Below, piece after piece: positions 15,914 to 24,168 of a stretch of DNA of 46,378 nucleotides. Every line of letters begins with the position of its first letter. Position 1 is the first letter of the stretch. The translations under genes and the position numbers were made by a program. The notes under the pieces were generated by a model. The model saw only the letters and a program-made list of their open reading frames with translations, ran no database searches and had not been told where the DNA came from. The stretch spans positions 1 to 46,378 of the forward strand of contig JAHYYI010000014.1 in NCBI GenBank assembly GCA_019425045.1, written 5' to 3'. Source of the DNA: Collinsella sp. Its GTDB lineage: Bacteria; Actinomycetota; Coriobacteriia; Coriobacteriales; Coriobacteriaceae.

Positions 15914-18900
15914 ATGGGGGAACTCGAGCGCAACATGCGCGATGACGTGGGGCAGCCTCAAGGCAACGCTCCAAGTACAGACAATGGGGGACAAATGGAT
16001 ATGTTTGAGGACGAGCGTGTGTGCGCCTCGTTGCATCGCCGTGGCGCGATTGCACGCGGTATAGCCAAGCGCGGCCTGGTGGCATTCCTGGCCTTCGCGA
16101 TGGCCTTTGGCACCACGCCGGCTCAGCTGTGGGCCGAGGGCGCCGAGGGCATTGCCGAGGCTGTGGCTCAGGCTGCGACGCCGGGCGAGGACGCAGCGCT
16201 TGCGGGCGGCGCCGCTGAGCAGAGCGGCGCCGAGGTTTCGGATTCCGGGAGCGCGCCTGCAGCCAGTGCCGCCACAACAGAGGCGGCAACTGGCGACGCA
16301 GGCTCGGCGACGGGGGAGAGCCCTGCCTCGAGCGAGCAGTCTTCGACGGCATCCGCTGGCCAAGCAGGATCTGCCGCCGCGGCTGCCGTTCAGACAGAGA
16401 ACCCGACAGAAACCGGCGATGTCGCCAAGAAGCAAGTCGAGGTCTCGTTCTCGATTATCGGCACCGATGCCGACGGCAAGACTCAGACCTGGGTGGCACC
16501 TACGCAGCTTAAGCTCGACGAGGGCTCGACGGCTGCGGACGCCTTCGTTAAGCTGCAGCAGAAGACGGGCTTCAAGGCGAAATACGATCCGAACACGGCA
16601 TACGGTTTCTACCTCGAAAGCATCACGTCCCCGAGCGATGGCCGCACGCTTGCCTTCGATCCGGCGACTTATGCCTACTGGCAGCTGTTCGTCGACGGCG
16701 TGTCTTCCTCGGTTGGCGCGAGCGGCGTTAAGCTCGCCCCGGGGCAGAAGATTGAGTTTGCCTATACGGCTGGTAGCGCGTCCCCTGTCGTTAAGGACCA
16801 GGTTGCCGCAAATGTGACCGTCATTGGTCGCGATGCCCAGGGCAAGACTCAGACCTGGGTCGACAACGCGCAGTATGTGGTGACGTCCGGCTCGAACGCA
16901 CTTGACCTTACAAAGGTCGCGCTCGAGGCGAATGACATCGATGCCGTTGTTGCGGGCTCCTTCATTCTGAGCCTTAAGTACAACGGCGTTGAGCTGGGTA
17001 AGCCGCTCGATCATTCGACCTATTGGCAGCTGTTCATCAACGGCAAGTCGAGCGACTGCACGGCAGACAATGTCACCATTCATGCTGGCGATACCGTTAC
17101 GTGGTTCTACGGTGGCTGGGGCGACCAGTTGCCCTCTGATTCCGTCAATGCTTCCGTTCAGGTACTTGGTAAGGACAAGGACGGCAAGCAGCAGGTTTGG
17201 GCTTCGACGGGCCAGACGAGTCTCAAGGCGGGCTCTACTGCCAAGGACCTGTTGGAGCAGACTGGTCTTGATCTCGTTACTAGTGAAGAGTCTTGGGGCT
17301 GGTACCTCAGCGGCATTAAATCGCCGCTTGACGGTAAGACCTATAAGTCTGATCCTGCAACCCGCAGTTATTGGCAATTCTATGTAAATGGCAAGTCCGC
17401 CACGGTCGGTGCCGGCAACTACGAACTCCAAGATGGTGACGCCGTCACCTTTATGTATGGTGCTGACGCCGATGCCCTTCCTGGTCAGGTTCTTGGGTCT
17501 GTCGATGTTATCGGCCCCGATGTCAACGGCAACAATACTCGCTGGGGCTCGGCAAGCAATGTTTCTTTGCCCGAAGGCTCTACTGCCCAGAACCTTATTG
17601 AGACGGTTCTGAAGGCCAAGGGCGTTACGTACAACGGCTCCCAGAGTGGTGAGTACTGGTTCCTCAATTCCATTAACTCGCCGTTCGATCACAAGCCGTA
17701 TGCCTGGGATGCTGCGACCAATAAATCTTGGCATCTGTATATCAATGGAGAGCCCTCCTTACTCTGCGCCAACCAGATTACGCTCAAGAGCGGCGATAAG
17801 GTTACGCTTGCCTATACCACCGACGATTCGCCCATGCCCGATCCCGACAAGATTGTCGTGGACCCGAGTGCGACGACTCCTGATTGGGATGCCGAGTGGG
17901 CCGGCTACGGCAACAGCGGCAACGGTACGTCCGTAACGGATGCCAAGACGCCTGCGCAGGCCGCCGGTCTTAAGTGGGCCTTCGATTGGAAGGCCGAGTC
18001 TGGTCAGCAGTATGCCAACTGCAGCGAGCCTGTCATTGCTAACGGTTTTGTGTACATCGCGACCGAGAACGAGCTCATTAAGATCGATTCGTCCACGGGC
18101 AAAAAGGTTGCCTCTGCGCCGCTTGCCTCCAAGGTGAGCTATACCTCTCGTCCGATCTATACCAATGGCCTTATCATCGTTCCGCTCAACGGCGGTGCGG
18201 TCCAGGCGATTACTGCTGACAAGCTGATCTGCAAGTGGCTGACGCCTGGTTTGACGGACTTGACGCAGAGCTCCTGCACCGTCGTTTCGGATGGCGAGTA
18301 CATCTATGTTGGTACGGTCGATATTTCGTATGACGAGAACTACAACGCGACCTACGGCAACGGCTCCCTGAAGCGTATCAAGATTGCCACGGGCGAAGTC
18401 TCTTGGCAGAACATTGACCCTTCCGAGGGCTATTATTGGACTGGTGCTGCGCTGACGGATAAGTACACCATTGTTCCTACGAGCGCGGGCACGCTTAAGT
18501 GCATTGATAAGACGACGGGCGATGTCGTTTCGACCATGAAGCTCGGCGCTGTCGCAAATGCCGATTGCATTGCCGATCCGTCCAATGGTTCGACCTTCTA
18601 TCAGATGACGCACGACGGAATGCTCCATGTGATTTCGCTTTCGGCAAAGGGCGTGCTGAGTGAACAGAAGACGGTTGATCTGGGCCTTACGAATAATCTG
18701 AGCGCCCCTGCGGTGTCTGGTGACAATCTGATTGTCGGCGGACAGACGGCTAAGGGCTCTGCTCTGGTTCTCTATAACCTGAAGACGGGTAAGACCACGA
18801 TGGTCGCTGCTGCCGACGGCAAGGCGCTGCCGGCTGGCCTCAACGGTATTGCTGCTACTCCGCTGGTGAGTGTTCAGGGCGGCAAGACCTACGTGTACTT

Positions 18901-19759
18901 CACCGTGAACAGCGCGGATAGCAAGGATTACGTCAACTACTCTGCTGGTGGTGGCGTGTATCGCTATACGCTCGGCGACGCAGAGGCGACGCAGATTTAT
19001 GATGCGGCCGGCCATTACCAATACTGTGACTCTCCGGTCATTGCCGATGCTTCTGGCAACCTCTACTACATCAATGATTCGGGCATGCTGTTCAAGCTCG
19101 GGGCTGTTGAGTCTTGGACGGTTGCCTTTAATTCCAACGGCGGGTCTGCTTGCGACACTAAGTTTGTGGCTACGGCCGACGGCAAGCTGGTCAAGCCGGC
19201 CGATCCGACGCGCGATGGCTATACTTTCGGCGGTTGGTATACCGATGAGGCTTGCACGCAGGCGTATGACTTTAGCGCGCCGGTGACGGCCGATCTGACG
19301 CTGTATGCCAAGTGGACCAAGAATGCTGTTAACCCTGGCGGCAATGGCGGTTCTGGCACTAATGGTGGCAACGGTGGCGCTGGCAACGGTTCCGGCGCTG
19401 GCGCTGGCGCTGGCACTGGCACGGGTTCCGGCTCCGGCTCTAAGGGCCAGCAGGCCGGCGGCGCTATCGCCCCGGGTCAGAAGCCGGTGACCAAGACGAC
19501 GGTGTCGACCAAGACCGAGACCAAGGACAACAAGTCCGACAAGAAGGACACCGATAAGTCCGATAAGAAGGACGAGAAGAAGTCTGACAAGAAGGACAGC
19601 AAGTCCGATACGGGTGCTGCTTCCACGACCACTGCTAAGAAGTCCTCTAGTGCCTCCGAGCAGGAGGCTGGCACCAACCCGCTCGCTATTGTTGGCGTTG
19701 CCGCTGGCGTCATCGGTCTCGCCATCGTCGGCGTGTTCGTGTTCACCAAACGTCGGTAG
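15914..19759 (+). CDS. Surface protein: four DUF4430 (intrinsic-factor-like) domains, PQQ-like propeller, membrane anchor
   Basis: 1281 residues; AAGGAGGACCCCG sets ATG 15914. Signal segment at about 49-75 (RGIAKRGLVAFLAFAMAFGTTPAQLWAEG) after a long cytoplasmic leader. An Ala/Ser/Thr linker is followed by four DUF4430 domains at about 175-287, 299-400, 413-518 and 527-636. Each has a 'W/YG.YL.SI.SP.DG' strand and a YWQLFVNG-type strand (WHLYINGE in copy 4) ending in 'G..V.F.Y'. The same pattern is in the C-terminal cobalamin-binding domain of human intrinsic factor. Residues about 680-1065 are PQQ-like propeller repeats (VYIATENELIKIDSSTGK). An InlB-type beta repeat (FNSNGG...GYTFGGWYTDEACTQAYDF) covers 1068-1136. 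Gly-rich and Lys/Asp-rich spacers and a C-terminal membrane segment with a KRR tail follow; no LPxTG is seen. The upstream riboswitch implies repression by cobalamin. Corrinoid capture is inference. Confidence 0.9.
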   Translation: MGELERNMRDDVGQPQGNAPSTDNGGQMDMFEDERVCASLHRRGAIARGIAKRGLVAFLAFAMAFGTTPAQLWAEGAEGIAEAVAQAATPGEDAALAGGAAEQSGAEVSDSGSAPAASAATTEAATGDAGSATGESPASSEQSSTASAGQAGSAAAAAVQTENPTETGDVAKKQVEVSFSIIGTDADGKTQTWVAPTQLKLDEGSTAADAFVKLQQKTGFKAKYDPNTAYGFYLESITSPSDGRTLAFDPATYAYWQLFVDGVSSSVGASGVKLAPGQKIEFAYTAGSASPVVKDQVAANVTVIGRDAQGKTQTWVDNAQYVVTSGSNALDLTKVALEANDIDAVVAGSFILSLKYNGVELGKPLDHSTYWQLFINGKSSDCTADNVTIHAGDTVTWFYGGWGDQLPSDSVNASVQVLGKDKDGKQQVWASTGQTSLKAGSTAKDLLEQTGLDLVTSEESWGWYLSGIKSPLDGKTYKSDPATRSYWQFYVNGKSATVGAGNYELQDGDAVTFMYGADADALPGQVLGSVDVIGPDVNGNNTRWGSASNVSLPEGSTAQNLIETVLKAKGVTYNGSQSGEYWFLNSINSPFDHKPYAWDAATNKSWHLYINGEPSLLCANQITLKSGDKVTLAYTTDDSPMPDPDKIVVDPSATTPDWDAEWAGYGNSGNGTSVTDAKTPAQAAGLKWAFDWKAESGQQYANCSEPVIANGFVYIATENELIKIDSSTGKKVASAPLASKVSYTSRPIYTNGLIIVPLNGGAVQAITADKLICKWLTPGLTDLTQSSCTVVSDGEYIYVGTVDISYDENYNATYGNGSLKRIKIATGEVSWQNIDPSEGYYWTGAALTDKYTIVPTSAGTLKCIDKTTGDVVSTMKLGAVANADCIADPSNGSTFYQMTHDGMLHVISLSAKGVLSEQKTVDLGLTNNLSAPAVSGDNLIVGGQTAKGSALVLYNLKTGKTTMVAAADGKALPAGLNGIAATPLVSVQGGKTYVYFTVNSADSKDYVNYSAGGGVYRYTLGDAEATQIYDAAGHYQYCDSPVIADASGNLYYINDSGMLFKLGAVESWTVAFNSNGGSACDTKFVATADGKLVKPADPTRDGYTFGGWYTDEACTQAYDFSAPVTADLTLYAKWTKNAVNPGGNGGSGTNGGNGGAGNGSGAGAGAGTGTGSGSGSKGQQAGGAIAPGQKPVTKTTVSTKTETKDNKSDKKDTDKSDKKDEKKSDKKDSKSDTGAASTTTAKKSSSASEQEAGTNPLAIVGVAAGVIGLAIVGVFVFTKRR

Positions 19760-19768
19760 GTGAGGGCT

Positions 19769-20671
19769 GTGTCCAATAAATCCAAGGACGCTGACCCCAA
19801 GCAACCAGATTCCTCGTTCATTCAGTTCGACGATACAAAGCAACAGGGCGCCGCTTCGGCGGCGTCCGCCCCTCGTCGCAAGGCTCTTCTCGGCGTCCTG
19901 ACTGCCGCGTGCACCATTCTGATCGTCGTCTCGCTGGGCTTCGTCCATCCTTCCGAGAGCGGCGCCTGGTCCATCGACTGGATCATTCAGGCCGTGACGG
20001 GGGAGAGCGTCGTCACCAAGGATACCAAGGCGTCTGGCTCGACTATGACTTCGGGCGAGGCCAGTTCCGAGGACTCCAAGTCATCGAATGATGCAAAAGA
20101 CGAGTCCAAGGGTTCGAACGACGGCAAGGACGATTCCGAGTCTTCAAACAAGGAATCGGACAAGAACTCGGATAGCAAGAAGTCCGATGGTCAGGACGGC
20201 AAGAAGTCTGGCGATAAATCCGCTGCCCAAAATACGGGAGCCGGTGATACTTCCAATGTGTCTGGCGGTGCTTCTTCGGGCGGCGGTCAGTCGTCTGATG
20301 GAGCCTCCAGCTCTAATGGCGGCAGCGCTCCCTCGGGCGGACAGGGCGGTTCGCAGGAGTCCAACTACGTAACGGTGTCGGTCTCGGTCACTTCGAGCGC
20401 TGTGGGCAATCCTGTGTCTTCTGGCGGCTCCTTTACCTTTAACGAAGGTGCTACCGTCTACGATGCCCTGTGCGCGCTGGGCCTTTCTGTCAACGCACAC
20501 GGCTCGTCGTACGGCACGTATGTCTCCGCGATTGGTGGTTTGGCCGAGAAACAGTACGGCGGCACGAGCGGCTGGATGTACTCCGTCAACGGCGCAACGC
20601 CCATGACGGCGTGCAGCAACTACGTTCTCTCCAACGGCGATAACGTGGTCTGGTATTACGTTACAGGCTAA
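19769..20671 (+). CDS. Membrane-anchored single DUF4430 domain protein
   Basis: 300 residues from GTG 19769, with GGTGAGG upstream; an in-frame GTG at 19760 would overlap that site. It starts 9 bp after the four-domain gene and shares its operon and riboswitch. Residues 38-60 (KALLGVLTAACTILIVVSLGFVH) form a signal anchor. A 135-residue Ser/Asp/Lys/Gly-rich linker would span the cell wall. The C-terminal DUF4430 domain is at 200-300: FNEGATVYDALCALGL, SSYGTYVSAIGG, GTSGWMYSVNGATP and GDNVVWYYV. The anchor is N-terminal here but C-terminal in the partner. It may pass ligand from the large protein to a membrane transporter, but no ECF or ABC cobalamin transporter gene is in the window. Confidence 0.88.
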   Translation: MSNKSKDADPKQPDSSFIQFDDTKQQGAASAASAPRRKALLGVLTAACTILIVVSLGFVHPSESGAWSIDWIIQAVTGESVVTKDTKASGSTMTSGEASSEDSKSSNDAKDESKGSNDGKDDSESSNKESDKNSDSKKSDGQDGKKSGDKSAAQNTGAGDTSNVSGGASSGGGQSSDGASSSNGGSAPSGGQGGSQESNYVTVSVSVTSSAVGNPVSSGGSFTFNEGATVYDALCALGLSVNAHGSSYGTYVSAIGGLAEKQYGGTSGWMYSVNGATPMTACSNYVLSNGDNVVWYYVTG

Positions 20672-20691
20672 TGACCTCGACATAGCGCACC

Positions 20692-20731
20692 AAGCGGGCG
20701 GTTCGGACAAACATCCGGGCCGCCCGCTTTT
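20692..20731 (+). terminator. Intrinsic terminator of the DUF4430 operon
   Basis: A 16-bp stem (AAGCGGGCGGTTCGGA with TCCGGGCCGCCCGCTT, two G-U pairs) with loop CAAACA is followed by TTC. It lies 20 bp after the stop codon. Confidence 0.85.
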
Positions 20732-20775
20732 CATGCGTAGAGGACTTGGTCGCCGGGTCTTTCGGCAAACAAAAA

Positions 20776-20805
20776 AACCGGTTGGAATGGGAATTCCAAC
20801 CGGTT
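20776..20805 (-). terminator. Intrinsic terminator of the first GtrA gene
   Basis: A perfect 13-bp stem AACCGGTTGGAAT with loop GGGA. On the minus strand it is followed by a run of Ts (seven As at 20771-20777 on the plus strand). Confidence 0.9.
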
Positions 20806-20831
20806 ATACATTCAAGCAAATAGTGAATCGA

Positions 20832-21239
20832 CTACGACCGTGCGCCCTCGAGGAAGAAGCGACGGCTGAAGTAGTTGTACCAGGTGACGAGGAACGTGGC
20901 GATGGCCTTCATGGCCTGGTAGCCGATGCTCAAAAACGTGACGCCCACAAACATGTACAGGTCGTTGAGGCCCAGGCCGATCACCGACAGGATGGTGAAG
21001 ATCGTGAACTCGCGCTTGCGGCTCATGCCCTCGCGATGGTCGAACACGTACTTCATGCTGAGCCAGTAGTTGACCACAACGGAGGTGGTAAACGAGACCG
21101 TGGTGCTCATCAAAAAGTCGAGGTGAAACAGCTCGACGAGCGCAATGAGCATACCCCAGTCGATGCCAAAGGAGATAAGGCCCACGACAGCGAACTTGAG
21201 GAACTGCTTGGTATGAGGTTGTGCCAGTGCCTTGCGCAC
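20832..21239 (-). CDS. GtrA family membrane protein, copy 1
   Basis: 135 residues from a GTG start at 21239; no better start is available and the Shine-Dalgarno is weak. Four membrane segments and the family signature at the N-terminus (FLKFAVVGLISFGIDWGMLIAL), the central VVVNYWLSMKYVFDHREGMSRKREFTIFTILSVIGLGLNDLYMF pattern, and the terminal YNYFSRRFFLEG mark it as GtrA. GtrA proteins are linked to polyprenyl-phosphate sugar flipping and cell-wall glycan decoration. A second, clearly related GtrA gene lies 218 bp upstream on the same strand. No glycosyltransferase is adjacent. Confidence 0.88.
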   Translation of the reverse strand: MRKALAQPHTKQFLKFAVVGLISFGIDWGMLIALVELFHLDFLMSTTVSFTTSVVVNYWLSMKYVFDHREGMSRKREFTIFTILSVIGLGLNDLYMFVGVTFLSIGYQAMKAIATFLVTWYNYFSRRFFLEGARS

Positions 21240-21457
21240 GTAATCACATCCAATGCGTTGATAAATCGAGCAGAGGATACTTTAGAGCTTTTGCAAGGGA
21301 AACGTAAGGTCTTTGCCAAGAACTATACGAACTCGCCAAATTTTCAAGAGCTAATCCGCAAACGTTGAAAATTTGCCCGTAAACGAGCAATGCCCGCGAA
21401 CAACACGGCGCTCGACGCGCGTCATCCGTGGGCATTGTAAAGCTGTAAGGTTGCGAG

Positions 21458-21853
21458 TTACTTGGTCTCGTCGCCTTCCAGGAAGATCTTTCGGGTCACA
21501 AAGTTGTAGACCATGACAAGCGCGGTGGCGCAGATCTTGGCGATATTGGCCTCGAGTCCCAGGCCGGCGTTGAGTGTCAACACGATACCGTCGTTGAGTG
21601 CCAGGCCGATCACGGACAGCACGACAAAGATAATGAACTCGCGGCGGCGGCTTATGCCTTCCTTGTGCGCAAACACGTATTTCATGCTTGCGAGGTAGTT
21701 AAAGATGAGTGAGATGATAAAGCCGCTGGTGTTGGCGATTAGGATGTTAAGGCCCAGACCGTAGTGGAGCAGATTCATAATGCCAAAGTCGATGACCGTG
21801 GCAATGACGCCGACGACGCCAAACTTCATGATCTGCGCAAGGAGCTTTTGCAT
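21458..21853 (-). CDS. GtrA family membrane protein, copy 2
   Basis: 131 residues from ATG 21853, preceded by AAGGCAGGTACC; an in-frame ATG at 21916 would add 21 residues before the conserved domain. The same order of motifs as copy 1 is present: IMKFGVVGVIATVIDFGIMNLL, LIFNYLASMKYVFAHKEGISRRREFIIFVVLSVIGLALNDG and MVYNFVTRKIFLEGDE. The shared 'SMKYVF.H.EG.SR.REF..F..LSVIGL.LND' core shows that the two are paralogues. The FBPase gene lies upstream with 78 bp between its stop and this start. A weak hairpin with a 28-nt loop at 21388-21437 (CAATGCCCGCG with CGTGGGCATTG) may end this transcript. Confidence 0.88.
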   Translation of the reverse strand: MQKLLAQIMKFGVVGVIATVIDFGIMNLLHYGLGLNILIANTSGFIISLIFNYLASMKYVFAHKEGISRRREFIIFVVLSVIGLALNDGIVLTLNAGLGLEANIAKICATALVMVYNFVTRKIFLEGDETK

Positions 21854-21931
21854 GGTACCTGCCTTATGGTGGCGCCGGGGCGCCGTGGGGATGACAAACT
21901 CAGCAAGTTTAGCCAATCCCCGCGGGTGGGG

Positions 21932-23848
21932 CTAGACGCGCTCCTCGATAGCACCGTTTCTATATGCATCGAGCAGCTGGCGCAGATCCTGGATCTGGCT
22001 GCGAATCTTGGCGCCAGTATCGGTGTCGCTCACCATGCGGCGACGGTCTGCTTGGTCAAAACGGTTGGTCTCGCTCTCGATGTCCACGTTGCGTGTGAGT
22101 GCCTCGGCAACCGTCGTAAAGGCCCGGTGCGACTTGAGGCGGCAGCCGCGCGAGCTCGAGATGAGCGTATAGCCGGCGATACCCGTCTTGGGATGGTAAG
22201 CGCGGCAGAAGCCGCCATCGATGACCAGCAGCTTGCCTTCGGCGCGGATGGGCTGCTCGCCCTTGGTGGTTTTAACGGGCGTGTGGCCGTTGATGATGTG
22301 ACCGGTCGGTGAGCATGCCATGGGCGCGACGCCAAACTCGCGCATGATGTCGTCGCAGACCGAGGGCGACTTGGTAAGCGTAAAGTATGGGTCCATCGGC
22401 TCGACCCAGGTGCTCTTATCGGCGATATAGGCGCGCTCAAAGGTACGCACCAGGCGTCCGCTGGCGGGTGAGTTAAAGCCGATCCACAGGTACCACATCC
22501 AGTCGAGGGCGTCGCGGTCGCCCATGCGCCAGGCGCGGCGGGCGATGTGGTCGCAAAAATCGAGATAATCGCGGCCAGCGTGCCAGGTGCCCAGGCAGTT
22601 CATGCTGCTAAAGGTGCCGTCTTCGTTGAGTGGCACGCAGCCGTGGAAGAGCAGGTTGCCGTTGGCGACTTTGTACATCGAGCCGTGGGAATAGAGGAAA
22701 TCGATATGGCGATGCAGGTGATCGGCGGTGACAAACTCGGACACGAGCTTGTCGATGATGTGCTGCTCCTGAGACGTGAGCGTATAGGGGTCCGCCGGGT
22801 CGACGGTGGGGAAGTCGTTGGTCGTGAGCGGCCACACGCTGCCGTCGGCGAGCGTGACCGTGCCGGTGTCGTGGTCGATCTTGTCGAGTAGCAGGCGGTC
22901 GGTCATGTCGAACTCGGGGTGGCGCTGGATAATCTGACCCTCGAGCTTAAAGAGCAGCACGTTGATGGCCTTGATCAGCGGGGTGATGGACTCACCGGCG
23001 GTGTAGGTGGCATCGGCAAAGGCGACAAGCTCACGCAGCGAGATACCGTAGTCGTTCTCCAGGATCTCGTAGTTGTCGTAGCGTAGGTTGTTGCGCAGCA
23101 CCGTGGCGATGCAGGCGGGCTCACCGGCCGCAGCGCCCATCCACAGCAGGTCGTGGTTGCCCCACTGGATGTCGAGTGAATGGTAGGTGAGCAGGCGGTC
23201 CATAATCTTGGCCGCGCCGCCGCCGCGGTCGAAGATGTCGCCCACCAGGTGCAGGTGGTCGACGGCCAGGCGCTTGATGAGCGAGGCAAGCGACTCGATA
23301 AAGTCGTCAGCGCTGGCGGTCTCCAGTATGGACTCCACGATGCGCTCGTGATAGCGCACGCGATAGTTGTTCTCGTCCGGATGCGTGTGTAGCAGCTCGT
23401 CGATGATGTAGGAGTAATCGCGTGGGATGGCCTTACGCACCTTGGAGCGCGTATAGCGGCTCGAAAGCGAGCGGGCAACCATGATGAGCTGATCAAGCAT
23501 CGTCTTGTACCAGGTGGGCGAGTCTTCGCGCTGGCTGCGGACCAGGTCGATCTTCTCGCGCGGATAGTAGATGAGCGTGCACAGCTCGCCCTTTTCGTCA
23601 AAGGTGAGCGTGTCGCCAAAGATCTCGTCGACATGCTCGCGCACGACGCCCGAGCAGTTGTTGAGGATGTGCATAAAGGCTTCGTACTCGCCATGCACGT
23701 CGCTCATAAAATGTTCGGTGCCCTTGGGCAGGTTGAGAATGGCCGAGAGATTGATAATCTCGGTAAACGCGGATTGCTCGGTGGGAAACTGTCTCGACAG
23801 CAGGCGCAGATACTTGAAGTCTTGCGGATTGCGATCGAATGCGACCAT
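21932..23848 (-). CDS. fbp: Fructose-1,6-bisphosphatase class 3
   Basis: 638 residues from ATG 23848 with GGAAGGTGTTTC upstream. Class-3 (Firmicutes-type) FBPase converts fructose-1,6-bisphosphate to fructose-6-phosphate in gluconeogenesis. The metallophosphatase motifs are all visible: EHFMSDVHGEYEAF (SDVHGE at 49-54), HLVGDIFDRGGGAAKIMD, IQWGNHDLLWMGAA and a late GHIINGHTPVK. The length is normal for the class, which is much larger than class 1 or 2 enzymes. The gene heads a minus-strand group with the two GtrA genes. Nothing in the upstream DNA shows its regulation. Confidence 0.95.
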   Translation of the reverse strand: MVAFDRNPQDFKYLRLLSRQFPTEQSAFTEIINLSAILNLPKGTEHFMSDVHGEYEAFMHILNNCSGVVREHVDEIFGDTLTFDEKGELCTLIYYPREKIDLVRSQREDSPTWYKTMLDQLIMVARSLSSRYTRSKVRKAIPRDYSYIIDELLHTHPDENNYRVRYHERIVESILETASADDFIESLASLIKRLAVDHLHLVGDIFDRGGGAAKIMDRLLTYHSLDIQWGNHDLLWMGAAAGEPACIATVLRNNLRYDNYEILENDYGISLRELVAFADATYTAGESITPLIKAINVLLFKLEGQIIQRHPEFDMTDRLLLDKIDHDTGTVTLADGSVWPLTTNDFPTVDPADPYTLTSQEQHIIDKLVSEFVTADHLHRHIDFLYSHGSMYKVANGNLLFHGCVPLNEDGTFSSMNCLGTWHAGRDYLDFCDHIARRAWRMGDRDALDWMWYLWIGFNSPASGRLVRTFERAYIADKSTWVEPMDPYFTLTKSPSVCDDIMREFGVAPMACSPTGHIINGHTPVKTTKGEQPIRAEGKLLVIDGGFCRAYHPKTGIAGYTLISSSRGCRLKSHRAFTTVAEALTRNVDIESETNRFDQADRRRMVSDTDTGAKIRSQIQDLRQLLDAYRNGAIEERV

Positions 23849-24168
23849 GAAACACCTTCCGATAGGGCTGGTAAAACTGATAAACAGCGTCAAACGTTTA
23901 TCAGTATGCGCCGCTTTTGTTTCGATTGGGGATGGGCAGCCGAATTGTTAGCCGAACGGTTTGGTAAATCGATTTAGTGGAGGTAGATATGGCGGTTGAG
24001 TGGAGACGACAGAGGGTGTTTTCTCAGATATTTATGCGTGGGGTCGGTGGAGACGATGGTGGTAAAGATGTTCGCTATTATTGGTTCGATTTGGTAAATA
24101 GTGGACATATGTACCGTATGTAGGCTCACTGTGCGATAATTTGCGCAGCAATGAGTAAGGAGCCTCAT
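23849..24168. other. 320-bp divergent intergenic region
   Basis: Between divergent fbp and degV. It contains a possible 44-codon ORF (23989-24123) and, at 24126-24136, TGTGCGATAAT, a good -10 region for degV about 35 bp before its start. The DNA from 23950 to 24130 is visibly richer in A/T than its neighbours. Confidence 0.45.
23989..24123 (+). CDS. Possible 44-residue small protein
   Basis: The ATG is preceded by GTGGAGGTAGAT, a good Shine-Dalgarno at normal spacing, and the frame stays open for 44 codons. The peptide starts MAVEWRRQRVFSQIFMRG and ends YYWFDLVNSGHMYRM. It is basic and aromatic, with no membrane segment and no family resemblance. The stop lies 45 bp before degV. The ribosome binding site is the only positive evidence; it may be chance. 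Confidence 0.25.
   Translation: MAVEWRRQRVFSQIFMRGVGGDDGGKDVRYYWFDLVNSGHMYRM

Noticed and set aside
15677..17734. Long antisense frame (685 codons) across the DUF4430 gene, and a similar one at 17759-19948
   Set aside because: The plus strand encodes a protein with signal peptide, recognisable domains and a riboswitch. The antisense products are Arg-rich mirror translations with no family motifs or ribosome binding sites, as expected in GC-rich DNA.
19600..19759. Sortase signal at the C-terminus of the four-domain DUF4430 protein
   Set aside because: The hydrophobic segment and KRR tail fit, but no LPxTG or LANTG-like motif precedes them. It is called a membrane anchor only.
19320..20340. 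Direct repeats in the Gly-rich and Lys/Asp/Ser-rich linkers considered as a CRISPR-like or tandem array
   Set aside because: They are in-frame low-complexity codon repeats inside two genes, without constant spacing or unique spacers.
21388..21437. Hairpin CAATGCCCGCG...CGTGGGCATTG as a firm terminator for the second GtrA gene
   Set aside because: The loop is 28 nt, one pair is mismatched and the T-run is poor, so it is only mentioned in the gene entry.
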